A DNA stretch of 64,000 nucleotides, from the NCBI GenBank assembly GCA_036506495.1, contig DASXRQ010000055.1, positions 29,849-93,848 of the forward strand. The letters run 5' to 3'. The notes beneath the pieces are model-generated. The model did no database searches. It was not told the DNA's origin and saw nothing but the letters and a program-made list of their open reading frames with translations. Below are positions 40,206 through 49,726 of the stretch, one piece after another. Origin of the DNA: DASXRC01 sp036506495 (GTDB lineage Bacteria; Actinomycetota; Actinomycetes; Mycobacteriales; Micromonosporaceae). A program made the position numbers and the translations under genes. Position 1 is the first letter of the stretch, and each line of letters starts with the position of its first letter.

Positions 40206-41558
40206 CTAGGTGGCGAGCAGCGGTATCCGGACCGTCAGCCGGGCGCCGCCGAGCGGCGACTCGTCCATGGCGGCGGTGCCGCCGTGCGCGCCGACGATCT
40301 CGGCGACGATGGCCAGCCCGAGACCGCTGCCGCCTCCGGTACGCGCCCGGGCGTCATCGAGCCGGACGAACCGCTCGAAGACGCGGGACCGATCGGCCGG
40401 CGAGACGCCCGGTCCGTCGTCGTCGACGTGCAGCACGGCCCAGCCGTCCCGCTCGACGAGCTCGAAACAGATCCGGTGCCGTGCGTGCCCCGCGGCGTTG
40501 TCCACGACGTTGCGCAGAGCCCGGCGCAGCGCACCCGGGTCGCCGTCGACCCGGGCCGGACAGACCCCGCGGGCGTCGACCTCGAGAGGGTCCACGTCGC
40601 GCAGCCGGCGGGCCTCGGCCAGCACGAGGTCGTCGACGTCGACCGGTCGGCGCCGCAGCGGCAGCGCGTCCTCATCGACCTGCGCGAGCAGCAGCAGGTC
40701 GTCGACGAGTGCCTGCATGCGCAGGCTCTCGGCATGCGCGACGCGGGCCAGTTCGTCACCATGCCCGGGGTGGGCGAGCGCGACCTCGGCGTGCTGGCGT
40801 ACCGAGGCGATCGGCGACCGCAGCTCGTGCGAGGCGTCCGCGACGAACCGGCGCTCCCGCGTCCGGGCGCGCTCGAGCCGTTCGAGCATGTGGTTCATCG
40901 TGACTGCCAGCCGGCCGATCTCGTCCCGCGCGGACGGGCGAGGCACCCTGCGGTGCAGCTCCGCGGCGGAGATCGCGTCCACCTCGGCGCGGATCGTGTC
41001 CACCGGAGCCAGAGCCCACCCGACCGCGCGCCAGGCGGTCGCGCCGACCACGACCAGCAACGCGGGCAGGCCGATCGCCAGCAGGGCCACGAGCGTACGC
41101 GTCGACGCGTTCACGGCATCGAGGGTGTGGCCGACGAGAACCGTGCGACCAGCGCCACCGTCGGCGGCCACCACCAGGTAGGGATCGTCGTCGAACGGGA
41201 CGTCGACCGTGCGCGACTCGCCCGGGGCGGGCATGGCCAGCGCGGCGAGGCCGGCGGCGTTGGGCGTCGCGCTGAGCACCCGGCCGGTCGGCCCCAGCAC
41301 CTGCAGGACCAGATCGTCGTTCCCCGCCACCGCGGCCACCGGGTCGTGGCCGTCCCGCACGACGCGGGCCGCCTCGTCGGCGCGCACCGCGGACGAGGCG
41401 CTTACCTCCCGGACGAGCGCGGCGTGCAGGCTCGCCACCAGAACGAAGGCGCCGAGCAGCAGGGCGGCCGCGACGACGGCGACCGCGGCGGCCGTCGTGC
41501 GGACCCGAACCGAGCCGCGCATCGCCCGGCCGAACCTCCGAACGGCGTCAGCCACCAT
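40206..41558 (-). CDS. Two-component sensor histidine kinase
   Basis: Membrane sensor that phosphorylates the regulator encoded just upstream. The 450-residue protein has a first membrane helix (about 20-44), an extracytoplasmic sensor region (about 45-152), a second helix (about 155-178) and a HAMP domain (about 180-232). The H-box is FVADASHELRSPIASVRQ with His244. The ATPase motifs are an N-box NVVDNAAGHA, DDDGPGVSP and GGGSGLGLAIV. ATG 41558 overlaps the regulator stop by 11 bases. The signal is unknown; the sensor domain has no recognisable motif. Confidence 0.93.
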   Translation of the reverse strand: MVADAVRRFGRAMRGSVRVRTTAAAVAVVAAALLLGAFVLVASLHAALVREVSASSAVRADEAARVVRDGHDPVAAVAGNDDLVLQVLGPTGRVLSATPNAAGLAALAMPAPGESRTVDVPFDDDPYLVVAADGGAGRTVLVGHTLDAVNASTRTLVALLAIGLPALLVVVGATAWRAVGWALAPVDTIRAEVDAISAAELHRRVPRPSARDEIGRLAVTMNHMLERLERARTRERRFVADASHELRSPIASVRQHAEVALAHPGHGDELARVAHAESLRMQALVDDLLLLAQVDEDALPLRRRPVDVDDLVLAEARRLRDVDPLEVDARGVCPARVDGDPGALRRALRNVVDNAAGHARHRICFELVERDGWAVLHVDDDGPGVSPADRSRVFERFVRLDDARARTGGGSGLGLAIVAEIVGAHGGTAAMDESPLGGARLTVRIPLLAT

Positions 41559-42225
41559 CGGCGGCCAACCGGTAGCCCGCGCCGCGCAGGGTCTCTATGG
41601 CGGACCGACCGAACGGCCGGTCGAGCTTGTCCCGCAGGTGGCGCACGTAGACCTCGACGATGTTCGGGTCCCCGTCGAAATCGAAGTCCCAGACGTGCGC
41701 CAGGATCTCCCGCTTGCTGAGCACCTCGCCGCGCCGGCGGAGCAGGAATTCGAGCAGCGAGAGTTCGCGGCTGGTCAGTTCGAGCTCGGTCGCGCCGCGC
41801 CAGACGCGACGGGTCGCCGGATCCAGCCGCAGGTCGCCCGCGGACAGCACGGCCGGTCGCTCGCGCGCACCGCGGCGCAGCAGCGCGCGGAGCCGCGCGA
41901 CGAGCACGGCGTGCGAGAACGGCTTCGTCAGGTAGTCGTCCGCTCCGGTGTCGAGCCCCTCGACCTCGTCCCACTCGCCGTCCTTCGCGGTCAGCATCAG
42001 GATCGGCGTCCAGTTCCCCTCGGCCCGCAGCGTGTGGCAGATCCGGTAGCCGTTGACGCCCGGCAGCATGAGGTCGAGCACGATCGCGTCGAAGGGCTCC
42101 TCGCGGGCGAGCCATAACCCGTCGGTTCCCGTGAGCGCCACGTCCACGGCGAAGCCGTCCGCGACCAGGCCGGCGCGCAACCCGTCGGCCAGGCGCGGCT
42201 CGTCCTCCACCACCAAGACGCGCAT
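41548..42225 (-). CDS. OmpR-family response regulator
   Basis: DNA-binding output of the two-component system. The 225-residue protein has a receiver domain with Glu/Asp at 7-9 and phospho-acceptor Asp51 in DAIVLDLMLPGVNGY, followed by LTAKDGEWDE. A winged-helix domain follows (about 125-222), with SRELSLLEFLLRRRGEVLSK and FDFDGDPNIVEVYVRHLR. ATG 42225 is preferred over ATG 42234, as it follows AGGATGGG. This choice also makes the upstream TTCAG repeat lie at exactly the distance seen before the lipoprotein gene. First gene of an operon with the kinase. Confidence 0.93.
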   Translation of the reverse strand: MRVLVVEDEPRLADGLRAGLVADGFAVDVALTGTDGLWLAREEPFDAIVLDLMLPGVNGYRICHTLRAEGNWTPILMLTAKDGEWDEVEGLDTGADDYLTKPFSHAVLVARLRALLRRGARERPAVLSAGDLRLDPATRRVWRGATELELTSRELSLLEFLLRRRGEVLSKREILAHVWDFDFDGDPNIVEVYVRHLRDKLDRPFGRSAIETLRGAGYRLAADGG

Positions 42226-42249
42226 CACACCCATCCTGGCAAACCGCGC

Positions 42250-42265
42250 CTGAACCGGCGCTGAA
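42250..42265 (-). promoter_or_regulatory. TTCAG direct repeat before the response-regulator gene
   Basis: On the minus strand, TTCAGCGCCGGTTCAG has two TTCAG words 11 bp apart, 25-40 bp before ATG 42225. The site overlaps nothing coding and ends ten bases before the stop codon of the adjacent decarboxylase gene. It suggests autoregulation. Confidence 0.6.
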
Positions 42266-42274
42266 GCCCCACCC

Positions 42275-43705
42275 CTAGCCGGAGAGCAGCTTCGCGCCGA
42301 GCTGCCGGACGACGTCCACCAACAGTTGGACGTCTGCCTCGGTCGTACGCCAGTTGGAGATGGCCGGGCGCAGCGCGACCTGTCCACCGTAGACGGTCGT
42401 GCCGGCGAACACCCGGCCGTCGTCCAACACCGCCTCGCCGAGCCGGCGGTTGAGGTCGTTCAACGCCTCCTCGGGTACGCCGGGCGGCCGGAACCGGAAA
42501 CACACGACGCTCAGCGGCACCTCGGCCAGCCGCTCCAGGTCGGTCGCGTCGTCGACGAGCGCGGCCAGGTGCTGTGCCACGTCGAGGTGCCGCTCGACCA
42601 TCGCGCGGTAGCCGGACCGGCCGTACGCCGCCAGCGACGCCCAGATCGGCATCGCCCGCGACCGCCGGGACGACTCCGGCCCCAACAGGCCGTAGCCGCC
42701 GCGCGGATCGTCCGGCCCGGGCAGGTACGCCGCGCCCGGCATGCCGAACGCCTCACCCAGCCGGTCCGGCGACCGGATCAGCGCGAACCCGCTCTCGTAC
42801 GGCACGTTCAGCCACTTGTGCGCGTCCGCGGCGATCGAGTCGGCGCGCTCGAATCCGCGTACCAGGTGAGCGGTGCGCGGCGATAGCGCGGCGAAGATCC
42901 CGAACGCCCCGTCGACGTGCAGCCACGCGTCATACCGCGACGCGAGGTCCGCCAGCTCGTCCAGCGGGTCGAAGTCGCCGGCGTTCACCTCGCCCGCGTT
43001 ACCGATCACCACGGCGGGCGCCCCGAGGGAAGCCAGCCTGCGCTCGAGCGCGGCGAGGTCGACGCGGCCGACCGCGTCCCTCGCGTACACCTCGACGTGG
43101 CCGCGTCCATGGCCGAGCATCTGGAGCGCCTTGCGCGCGCTAGCGTGCACGTAGCCCCCCGACAGAACCGGCATCCGCGGCAGGCCGGCCAGGCCGTCCT
43201 CGCGGACGTCGACGCCGTGCCGCGCCGCCCACCAGTGGGTGGCGCAGGCCAACCCGGTGAAGTTCGCGAACGTCGCGCTGGCCACCAACGCCCCGCCCCA
43301 CTCCTCGGGCAGATCGAGTAGCTCCCGGAGCCAGCGCAGCGCGATCGTCTCGAGCTCGGTCGCGAGTGCCGACGACGCGCGCACGAACGCGTTCTGGTCC
43401 AGCAGCGAGGCGGTCCAGTCCGCGGCGAGTGCCGCGGGGGTCGCCCCGCCGATGACGAAGTGGAAGAAGCGCGGGCCCGCGGAGTGGGTGGCCGCGGCCG
43501 TGCCCACCCGCAGCAGCCGGAGCACCGCCGGTTCGGTGCCCACCCCCGCCTCCGGCAGCGAGCCGTCCAGCTCGGCGAGCAGCTGTTCGGTGGCCGGATC
43601 GTGGACGGGCCGCTCGGCCAGCGAATCCAGGTACGGCGCGGCGATCTCGTACACCTGCCGCAGGGCGTGCCCGGTCGCGGCCCGTTCGTGCAACGGATCG
43701 GTCAT
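42275..43705 (-). CDS. Pyridoxal-phosphate dependent group II decarboxylase-like protein
   Basis: PLP enzyme of the aromatic-amino-acid/glutamate decarboxylase fold, cytoplasmic. The 476-residue protein shows the PLP-binding aspartate in WLHVDGAFGIF (Asp265) and the Schiff-base lysine in ADAHKWLNVPYESG (Lys297). VATATFANFT-like (VASATFANFTGLA) and RSRAMPIWASLAAYG are also family patterns. The substrate may be an aromatic amino acid, aspartate or glutamate; sequence does not decide. ATG 43705 lies four bases after the stop of the upstream membrane protein gene, so they are co-transcribed. Confidence 0.85.
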   Translation of the reverse strand: MTDPLHERAATGHALRQVYEIAAPYLDSLAERPVHDPATEQLLAELDGSLPEAGVGTEPAVLRLLRVGTAAATHSAGPRFFHFVIGGATPAALAADWTASLLDQNAFVRASSALATELETIALRWLRELLDLPEEWGGALVASATFANFTGLACATHWWAARHGVDVREDGLAGLPRMPVLSGGYVHASARKALQMLGHGRGHVEVYARDAVGRVDLAALERRLASLGAPAVVIGNAGEVNAGDFDPLDELADLASRYDAWLHVDGAFGIFAALSPRTAHLVRGFERADSIAADAHKWLNVPYESGFALIRSPDRLGEAFGMPGAAYLPGPDDPRGGYGLLGPESSRRSRAMPIWASLAAYGRSGYRAMVERHLDVAQHLAALVDDATDLERLAEVPLSVVCFRFRPPGVPEEALNDLNRRLGEAVLDDGRVFAGTTVYGGQVALRPAISNWRTTEADVQLLVDVVRQLGAKLLSG

Positions 43706-43709
43706 CCCG

Positions 43710-45173
43710 TCACGATCGCACCGCGTCGGCGCGATCGGGAGAGCCAATCCGAAATCCGCGGCCGATCCACGCCCGCCGCGCGGCGAGGACGAGGACGGTG
43801 ATCACCAGCGCCGTCATCCCGAGAGCGCCGGGGACCTTGCTGAACCGGGCCAGCCCGGTCCCGTCGGCGAGCACCACGAAGCAGGCGCCCGCGGCGGGGA
43901 CGAGAAACCAGGTAGTACGCCGCGCGCTCGCCGCCAGCACCGTCAATGACCAGATGGCGTACCACGGTTGGAAGGCCGGCGACAGCGCGACGACGGCCCC
44001 GAGCGCCAAGCCGGCGCCTAACACCGGGCTGCGCTCCGGGTCGCGCATCACTCGCCACCACAGCACCACGAGCACCACCGCCAGGGCCGCGATGGCAACG
44101 GCCCGGGTGGCGGACAGCGCGTGCAGGTGTGCCCCGAACGCGCGGCCGACGTACTGGATGGTCATGCCGACCGCGGTGGACGGCGAGGTCCACGCGACGG
44201 CGTCGCCGCTGTGCGAGACGCCGCGGAGCCAGCCGAGGCCGAGCCCGGACCCGAGCGCCACGGCACCCGCGGTGGCGACCGCGGCACCGACCACCCAGCC
44301 GCCGTCGCGGGCCACCTCGCGCGGCCGGTACGGCGCCGTCGACGCGGCAAGAGCGGCGAACGGCACCACGACGATCGCCGTTATCTTAACCGAGACGGCG
44401 AGCCCCAGCAGTGCACCGCCCGCCACGAGGAGCCCGGGCCGGCTCGGGCGCGCGGTCACGAGCGCGAGCCCGGACACCAGGAACCCGACCATCAGCGCGT
44501 CGTTGTGCGCCCCGGACGCCAGGTGGATGCACACGAGCGGGCAGGCGAGGACCAGCCACACCGCACGGGAGGCCGGGACACCGCAGTTTCGGGCCAGCGC
44601 CGGCAGGCCGACCGCGATCAGGGCGATCCCGACGACGGCCACGAGCCGCAGCAGCGCCACCGTCACCACCAGCGACCCGCCGAGGGCGACCAGACCGCCG
44701 GCGAGCATGACGAAGAGCGGGCCGTACGGGGCCGGCACGTCCCGCCAGATCGGCGACACCGAGTCCAACCACTGGCAGGGCAGCGCCGCGACCGGCCGCG
44801 TGTAGGGATTCTCCCCCGCCGCCACCGTGGCGCCCTGGCAGGCGTACGCGTAGACGTCGCGGCTGCCCATCGGTGGCGCGGCGAGCAGTGGCATCATCCA
44901 CAGGCCCGCGGTCAGGTACGCCCAGCGCGTGCTCGGTACGCCGGTGCGGGCCGCCCACCAGGCGCCGGTCATGAGCGCGGTGCCCACGAGCCACCCGATG
45001 ATGATCAGCGGCCCGTGCTCGCCACGCCAGATCGACACGGGCGTGACCATCACGTGCATGGTGGGCAGTGCCCCGCCGAGATAGGCCGTGACGGCGAGCA
45101 GCACGGCGCCGGCGAAACCGGCGTATCGGATCAGGCGGTAGCGGGGCACGGCGACCATGGTGCCAGGCGTCAT
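43710..45173 (-). CDS. MptB-like polyprenol-phosphate-mannose mannosyltransferase (GT-C)
   Basis: Polytopic membrane protein of 487 residues with about 12-13 helices. Features of the MptB/GT87-like family are LLAAPPMGSRDVYAYACQG (with the expected early D in an extracytoplasmic loop), NPYTRPVAALP, PAPYGPLFVMLAG, SGAHNDALMVGFLVSG and a late SPAFQPWYAIW. In mycobacteria MptB extends alpha-1,6-mannan of lipomannan (established); the role here is inferred. ATG 45173 overlaps the upstream stop by four bases (ATGA), so it is translationally coupled to the preceding membrane protein. Confidence 0.82.
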   Translation of the reverse strand: MTPGTMVAVPRYRLIRYAGFAGAVLLAVTAYLGGALPTMHVMVTPVSIWRGEHGPLIIIGWLVGTALMTGAWWAARTGVPSTRWAYLTAGLWMMPLLAAPPMGSRDVYAYACQGATVAAGENPYTRPVAALPCQWLDSVSPIWRDVPAPYGPLFVMLAGGLVALGGSLVVTVALLRLVAVVGIALIAVGLPALARNCGVPASRAVWLVLACPLVCIHLASGAHNDALMVGFLVSGLALVTARPSRPGLLVAGGALLGLAVSVKITAIVVVPFAALAASTAPYRPREVARDGGWVVGAAVATAGAVALGSGLGLGWLRGVSHSGDAVAWTSPSTAVGMTIQYVGRAFGAHLHALSATRAVAIAALAVVLVVLWWRVMRDPERSPVLGAGLALGAVVALSPAFQPWYAIWSLTVLAASARRTTWFLVPAAGACFVVLADGTGLARFSKVPGALGMTALVITVLVLAARRAWIGRGFRIGSPDRADAVRS

Positions 45174-46738
45174 GTCGGTTCCCGGCATCCCGCCGGCGAC
45201 AGCGAGCTGGACAGCGTGTGACGGCCAGGCCCCGCGTCCCGCACCAGTGTCCACCCGTCCGGGCCGCGCGCGAGGCACCCGCCGCCGGTCAGTGTCAGCC
45301 ACCGCGAATAGTGCGCCCGGACGAGCACGTCGCCGCGCGACACCACGTCGAACGTGACCGCGGCCGCGCCGGATGCGACGAGCCTGCCGGGCGCCGCGAC
45401 GAGCGGCGCCGGGTCGGCGACCGCGTACAACCGCCAGGTCGCGTCCCGCCACACCTCGCGCAGGTAGGGCAGGCCGCCGGCCACCAGCGTCGCCTCCTGC
45501 CGCGCGTACATGTCGGGCACACTGCCCGGGGCGTACGCCACGTACTCGACCGCGCCGTCGCGCAGCCAGCGGCCGTACGCCTCGGCACCGAGCGTGCGGG
45601 CGTAGAAGAGCCGGTTGCGGTCCACGTCGGCCTGGCGCTCCCAGCCGCGGGCGAGCGGGACCGCCGCGGCGACGTACCGGGCTTCCCAGTGGTCGCGCAG
45701 CGGCACCACCTCGACCCGCCCGACCGGGCCGCGGCGGGCCAGCTCATCGATCAGCGGCCAGTAGTACGCGGCCCGGGTCTCCGGCGAGCCCGCCCGCGTC
45801 AGGTCGCCGAGCATCACCGGCGACTGCCACCAGACCAGCGCGGCGAGCAGCGCCGCCAGCCATCGCCCGGACAGCTCGGCGAGCGCGGCAACGACCGGCA
45901 CCGCGTAGAGCATCGGCAGCCGGATCGCGTTGGAGCCGATCGGGCTCGGCAGGTAGTACGCCGCGACCAGCAGCAGCGCGGTCAACACGGCGCCGACGCG
46001 GACGGCGCGGTACCGCCCGGGCACCACGACGAACGCGACCACGGCCAGCGCGACGTTGATCCGCATCGACTCGGCCGAGTACGGCTGACGCCCCCCGTTG
46101 CCGAACACCACCGCCATTGGCGTCACGGCCACGAGCGCGGCGACACACAGGACGAAGCCCGGAAGGGCTTCGCGCCACCGCGGGGCGCGGGCCAGCAGCG
46201 CAGCGACACCTGCCAAGCCGAGGAAGAGGCCGGCGACGGGGCTGGCCCAGGTGGCCAGCGCGGCGAGCACCGCGGCGAGCGCGAGCCGGACCGGCCGCGC
46301 CGGACGCGGCGCGGCCAAGGCGACGAGGGCGAGCGTGCCGAGCGCCTGTCCGACCGCGAACGTGGTGCGCCCACTGACCAGGTTGCCCACCGCGACCACG
46401 GCGCCCAGCACCGCGCCGAGCACGGGCCGCCGGGCGTCCCCGCGCACCATGAGGTACGCGAAGCCGACCGCGGCCACCACCGCGGCGACCGCGCCGACGA
46501 CGCGCACCCCGAACGCGGCCTGCAGCGCGGCCGTGTAAAGGCTGTAGCCGTACTGGTTCACGCCGGCGTACCAGGAAAGGTCGATCGGCCTGGTGCCGTG
46601 CGCGGCGAAGAACCTGGCCCGGGCCACCTGCGCGGCCAGGTCGGTGCCCATCGGCGGGGCGAGCAGGTACGCACCGGCGAGCACCGCCGCCACCGCCGCC
46701 GCGACCCATACCGGCCGGCGGCGGTCGCGGTCAGCCAC
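45170..46738 (-). CDS. Polytopic membrane protein, GT-C-like, unknown function
   Basis: A 522-residue protein with about ten helices in the first 330 residues and a C-terminal soluble part (about 340-522) that should face outside. The early loop reads GTDLAAQVARARFFAAHGTRPIDLSWYAGVN in part, with FGN-type segments PYSAESMRIN; the acidic residue in the first loop is typical of GT-C glycosyltransferases. I do not recognise the family with certainty. GTG 46738 lies within the end of glnE (eight-base overlap). Its stop overlaps the MptB-like start. The two membrane proteins may act together on a cell-envelope glycan. Confidence 0.7.
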   Translation of the reverse strand: MADRDRRRPVWVAAAVAAVLAGAYLLAPPMGTDLAAQVARARFFAAHGTRPIDLSWYAGVNQYGYSLYTAALQAAFGVRVVGAVAAVVAAVGFAYLMVRGDARRPVLGAVLGAVVAVGNLVSGRTTFAVGQALGTLALVALAAPRPARPVRLALAAVLAALATWASPVAGLFLGLAGVAALLARAPRWREALPGFVLCVAALVAVTPMAVVFGNGGRQPYSAESMRINVALAVVAFVVVPGRYRAVRVGAVLTALLLVAAYYLPSPIGSNAIRLPMLYAVPVVAALAELSGRWLAALLAALVWWQSPVMLGDLTRAGSPETRAAYYWPLIDELARRGPVGRVEVVPLRDHWEARYVAAAVPLARGWERQADVDRNRLFYARTLGAEAYGRWLRDGAVEYVAYAPGSVPDMYARQEATLVAGGLPYLREVWRDATWRLYAVADPAPLVAAPGRLVASGAAAVTFDVVSRGDVLVRAHYSRWLTLTGGGCLARGPDGWTLVRDAGPGRHTLSSSLSPAGCREPT

Positions 46739-49706
46739 TGAGCACCCGCTCCACCGCGGCCCGGCACCGGCGGGCCGCGCGCAGGTACCCGTCGAGGAAC
46801 TCGCCGGGGTCGGGCCCCGCACCGAGCAGGCGCACCACGCCGGCCAGCTCGACGCCGTGCCGCGGCAGCTGGTCGCTGGCCCGCCCGCGTACCAGCGTCA
46901 GGGCGTTGCGGACCCGAGAGGCCAGCGTCCAGGCCGCGACCATCGCGGCGGCGTCCGGTGCGTCGACGAGGCCGGCGTCGCCGGCGGCGGCGAGCGCCTC
47001 CAGCGTGCGCGTGCTCCGCAGCCCGGGCACCGCGTGCCCGTGCCGCAGCTGCAGCAGCTGCACGGCCCACTCGACGTCGGACAGCCCGCCGCGGCCGAGT
47101 TTCGTGTGGGTGAGCGGGTCGGCACCGCGGGGCAGCCGCTCGCTCTCGACCCGCGCCTTGATCCGGCGGATCTCCACGACCTCCTCGCGGCTGAGCCCGC
47201 CGAGCGGGTACCGCACGCGGTCGGCCATCGCCAGGAACTCCGCCCCCACCGCCGCGTCGCCGCACACGAACCGGGCGCGCAGCAGCGCCTGCCTCTCCCA
47301 CACCTTCGACCAGCGCGCGTAGTACTGGGCGTACGCGGCGAGGCTGCGCACCAGGGGACCCTGCCGGCCCTCGGGGCGCAGGTCGGCGTCGACGCCGAGC
47401 GGCGGGTCGGGCGCGGGCGCGCCGAGCAGCCGACGCAGCTCCTCCGCGATGGCGTGCGCGGCCGCGCTCGCCGCATCCTCGGCCGCGCCCGGCGGCGGGT
47501 CGTACACGAACAGCACGTCGGCGTCGGACGGGTAGCTCATCTCGTGCCCGCCCAGCCGGCCCATCCCGATGATGGCGAAGCGCAGCCCGGCCAGGCCCTC
47601 CCGCATCCCGACGGCGACCTGCAGCGCCGCGGCGAGCGTCGCGTCGGCGATGGCGGACAGCGCGGCGCCGACCTCGGCCACGTCCACCGGTCGCGTCGGT
47701 GCGAGGGTGCCCGCACGGCTGAGCGCGTCCGCGCTCGCGACGCGGAACAACTCCCGGCGGCGCAGTGCGCGGACCGCGGCGATGCCGGCCTCCGGGTCGC
47801 CGTAGCCGGAGTCGAGGTGGCGCGACGCGGCGGCGGCGAACCCGTCCCGGAGCACGGCCGCCGGCGGCGGGGTCAGCTCCGCGTCGTCGGCCAGCAGCCG
47901 CAGCGCCTCGGGGTCGCGGGCGAGCAGGTCGGTGACGTACCGGGACAGCCCGAGCACGTGGGCCAATCGCAGCGCCACCGGACCCTCGTCGCGCAGCAGC
48001 CGCAGGTACCACGGCGTGGAGCCGAGTTTCTCCGACACCTGGCGGTACGCGAGGAGCCCGCGGTCCGGCTCGGGCGCGTCGGCGAACTCCTCCAGCAGCA
48101 CCGGCAGCAGCGTGCGCTGGATCGCGGCCGTCCGCGAGACGCCCCCGGTGAGCGCCTCGAGGTGGCGCAGCGCGCCGGCCGGGTCGGCGAAGCCGAGCAG
48201 CTCCAGCCGGCTGCGGGCGGCCTGCGGGGTCAGCCGCAGCGACTCGGCCGGCACCTTCGCGACGGCCTCCAGCAGCGGACGGTAGAGCAGCTTCGCGTGC
48301 AGCCGGCGTACCTCCGAGGCGTGCGCGACCCAGTCGGCGCGGAACGCCGCGACGGCGTCCCGTTCCGGCTGCGCGGTGTAGCCGAGTGCGTGCGCCAGCC
48401 ACCGCAGGGCGCCCGGGTCCGTCGGCACCGTGTGCGTGCGCCGCAGCGACTGCAGCTGCAGCCGGTGCTCGACCAGGCGCAGGAACCGGTAGCCACGCAG
48501 CAGGGTCTCGCCGTCCTGGCGCCCGACGTAGCCGCCGCCGACGAGTGCACGCAGCGCCGGCAGCGTGCCGGGCGGCCGCAGCGACTCGTCGGCCCGCCCG
48601 TGCACCAGCTGCAGCAGCTGCACCGCGAACTCGATGTCGCGCAGCCCGCCCGGGCCGCGCTTGATCTCGCGGTCCAGCTCACGCGACGGCACGCTGTCGA
48701 CGATGCGCCGGCGCATGGCGCGGACATCCTCGACGGCCTCCGGTCGCTCGGCCGCGTGCCACACCAGCGGCGCGAGCTCGGCGAGCCACCGGTCCGCCAG
48801 CGCGGTGTCCCCGGCGACGGGCCGGGCCTTGAGCAGCGCCTGGAACTCCCACGTCCGTGCCCACCGCCGGTAGTACGCGACGTGACTGGCGAGCGTGCGG
48901 ACGAGCGGTCCGCGGCTTCCTTCGGGACGCAGCGTGGCGTCGACCGGCCAGGCCACCTGGCCGCACACGTCGATCAGTCGGGTGGCGACCGCGGTGCCGG
49001 CCGGCAGGTCCTCGTCGGTCGCGGCCACGAAGACAACGTCCACATCGGACACGTAGTTCAGCTCGTTGCCGCCGCACTTGCCCAGCGCCACGACGGCGAG
49101 CCGCGGCTCGCCGGTGCCCTCCGGCAGCTCGGCCACCGCCATCCGGTACGCGGCGCGCAGCGTCGCGTCGGCCAGCGCGGACAGCGCGGCCATCGTCTGT
49201 TCCAGGGTGCGGCCGCCGGTCAGGTCGGCCGCCGCGACCCGCAGCAGAGCCTGGCGGTACGCGGTGCGCAGCGCGGCGACCCCCGCCGCGCCGGTGGTCT
49301 CCCCGATCATCGGTTGATCGGCGGCTCGGAGGGCCGTCCAGTCGTCCGGATGCGCCACCAGGTGGTCGCCGAGGGCCGAGGACGCTCCCAGCACGGCCAC
49401 TAGGCGCCGGCGCAGCGACGCGTCGTCGCGCAGGGCGTCGAGCAGCGGCGTCGCCGCCGGACCCGCCCGCCGCTCTACCTCGACGATCCGATGTAGCTGC
49501 CGCAGCGCCAGATCCGGGTCGGCGGCGCGGCCGAGCACGGCGAGTAGGTCCGCGGCCGGCTCGTCGAGCGGATCCTGCGCCGTCTCGTCCCACAGCCCGA
49601 GCCCGGCCGGCCCCACCAGATCGGCGGCCCGGGCGCCGGCGTCGTCGCCCGCCACGCCGAACCCGTACCGGGCCAGCCGGCCGCGGGCGCTCGTCGGTCT
49701 GCTCAT
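46731..49706 (-). CDS. glnE: Bifunctional glutamine synthetase adenylyltransferase/deadenylylase GlnE
   Basis: Adds AMP to, and removes it from, the tyrosine of GlnA1 in response to nitrogen status. The 991-residue protein has family length and two nucleotidyltransferase domains: an N-terminal one with LGKCGGNELNYVSDVDVVF and a C-terminal one with IGMGRLGGHEMSYPSDADVLF. Each is followed by GPGGLRDIEFAVQLLQLVHG or GRGGLSDVEWAVQLLQLRHG. ATG 49706 has GAGGAG eight bases upstream. It corresponds to Rv2221c. In this organism two membrane-protein genes are fused to its 3' end by overlapping codons. Confidence 0.96.
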   Translation of the reverse strand: MSRPTSARGRLARYGFGVAGDDAGARAADLVGPAGLGLWDETAQDPLDEPAADLLAVLGRAADPDLALRQLHRIVEVERRAGPAATPLLDALRDDASLRRRLVAVLGASSALGDHLVAHPDDWTALRAADQPMIGETTGAAGVAALRTAYRQALLRVAAADLTGGRTLEQTMAALSALADATLRAAYRMAVAELPEGTGEPRLAVVALGKCGGNELNYVSDVDVVFVAATDEDLPAGTAVATRLIDVCGQVAWPVDATLRPEGSRGPLVRTLASHVAYYRRWARTWEFQALLKARPVAGDTALADRWLAELAPLVWHAAERPEAVEDVRAMRRRIVDSVPSRELDREIKRGPGGLRDIEFAVQLLQLVHGRADESLRPPGTLPALRALVGGGYVGRQDGETLLRGYRFLRLVEHRLQLQSLRRTHTVPTDPGALRWLAHALGYTAQPERDAVAAFRADWVAHASEVRRLHAKLLYRPLLEAVAKVPAESLRLTPQAARSRLELLGFADPAGALRHLEALTGGVSRTAAIQRTLLPVLLEEFADAPEPDRGLLAYRQVSEKLGSTPWYLRLLRDEGPVALRLAHVLGLSRYVTDLLARDPEALRLLADDAELTPPPAAVLRDGFAAAASRHLDSGYGDPEAGIAAVRALRRRELFRVASADALSRAGTLAPTRPVDVAEVGAALSAIADATLAAALQVAVGMREGLAGLRFAIIGMGRLGGHEMSYPSDADVLFVYDPPPGAAEDAASAAAHAIAEELRRLLGAPAPDPPLGVDADLRPEGRQGPLVRSLAAYAQYYARWSKVWERQALLRARFVCGDAAVGAEFLAMADRVRYPLGGLSREEVVEIRRIKARVESERLPRGADPLTHTKLGRGGLSDVEWAVQLLQLRHGHAVPGLRSTRTLEALAAAGDAGLVDAPDAAAMVAAWTLASRVRNALTLVRGRASDQLPRHGVELAGVVRLLGAGPDPGEFLDGYLRAARRCRAAVERVLSG

Positions 49707-49726
49707 CACCGCTCCTCGCGGTGACC

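Noticed and set aside
46593..49403. 936-codon open frame on the plus strand opposite glnE
   Set aside because: Composition of an antisense shadow; GlnE on the other strand has two complete nucleotidyltransferase domains.
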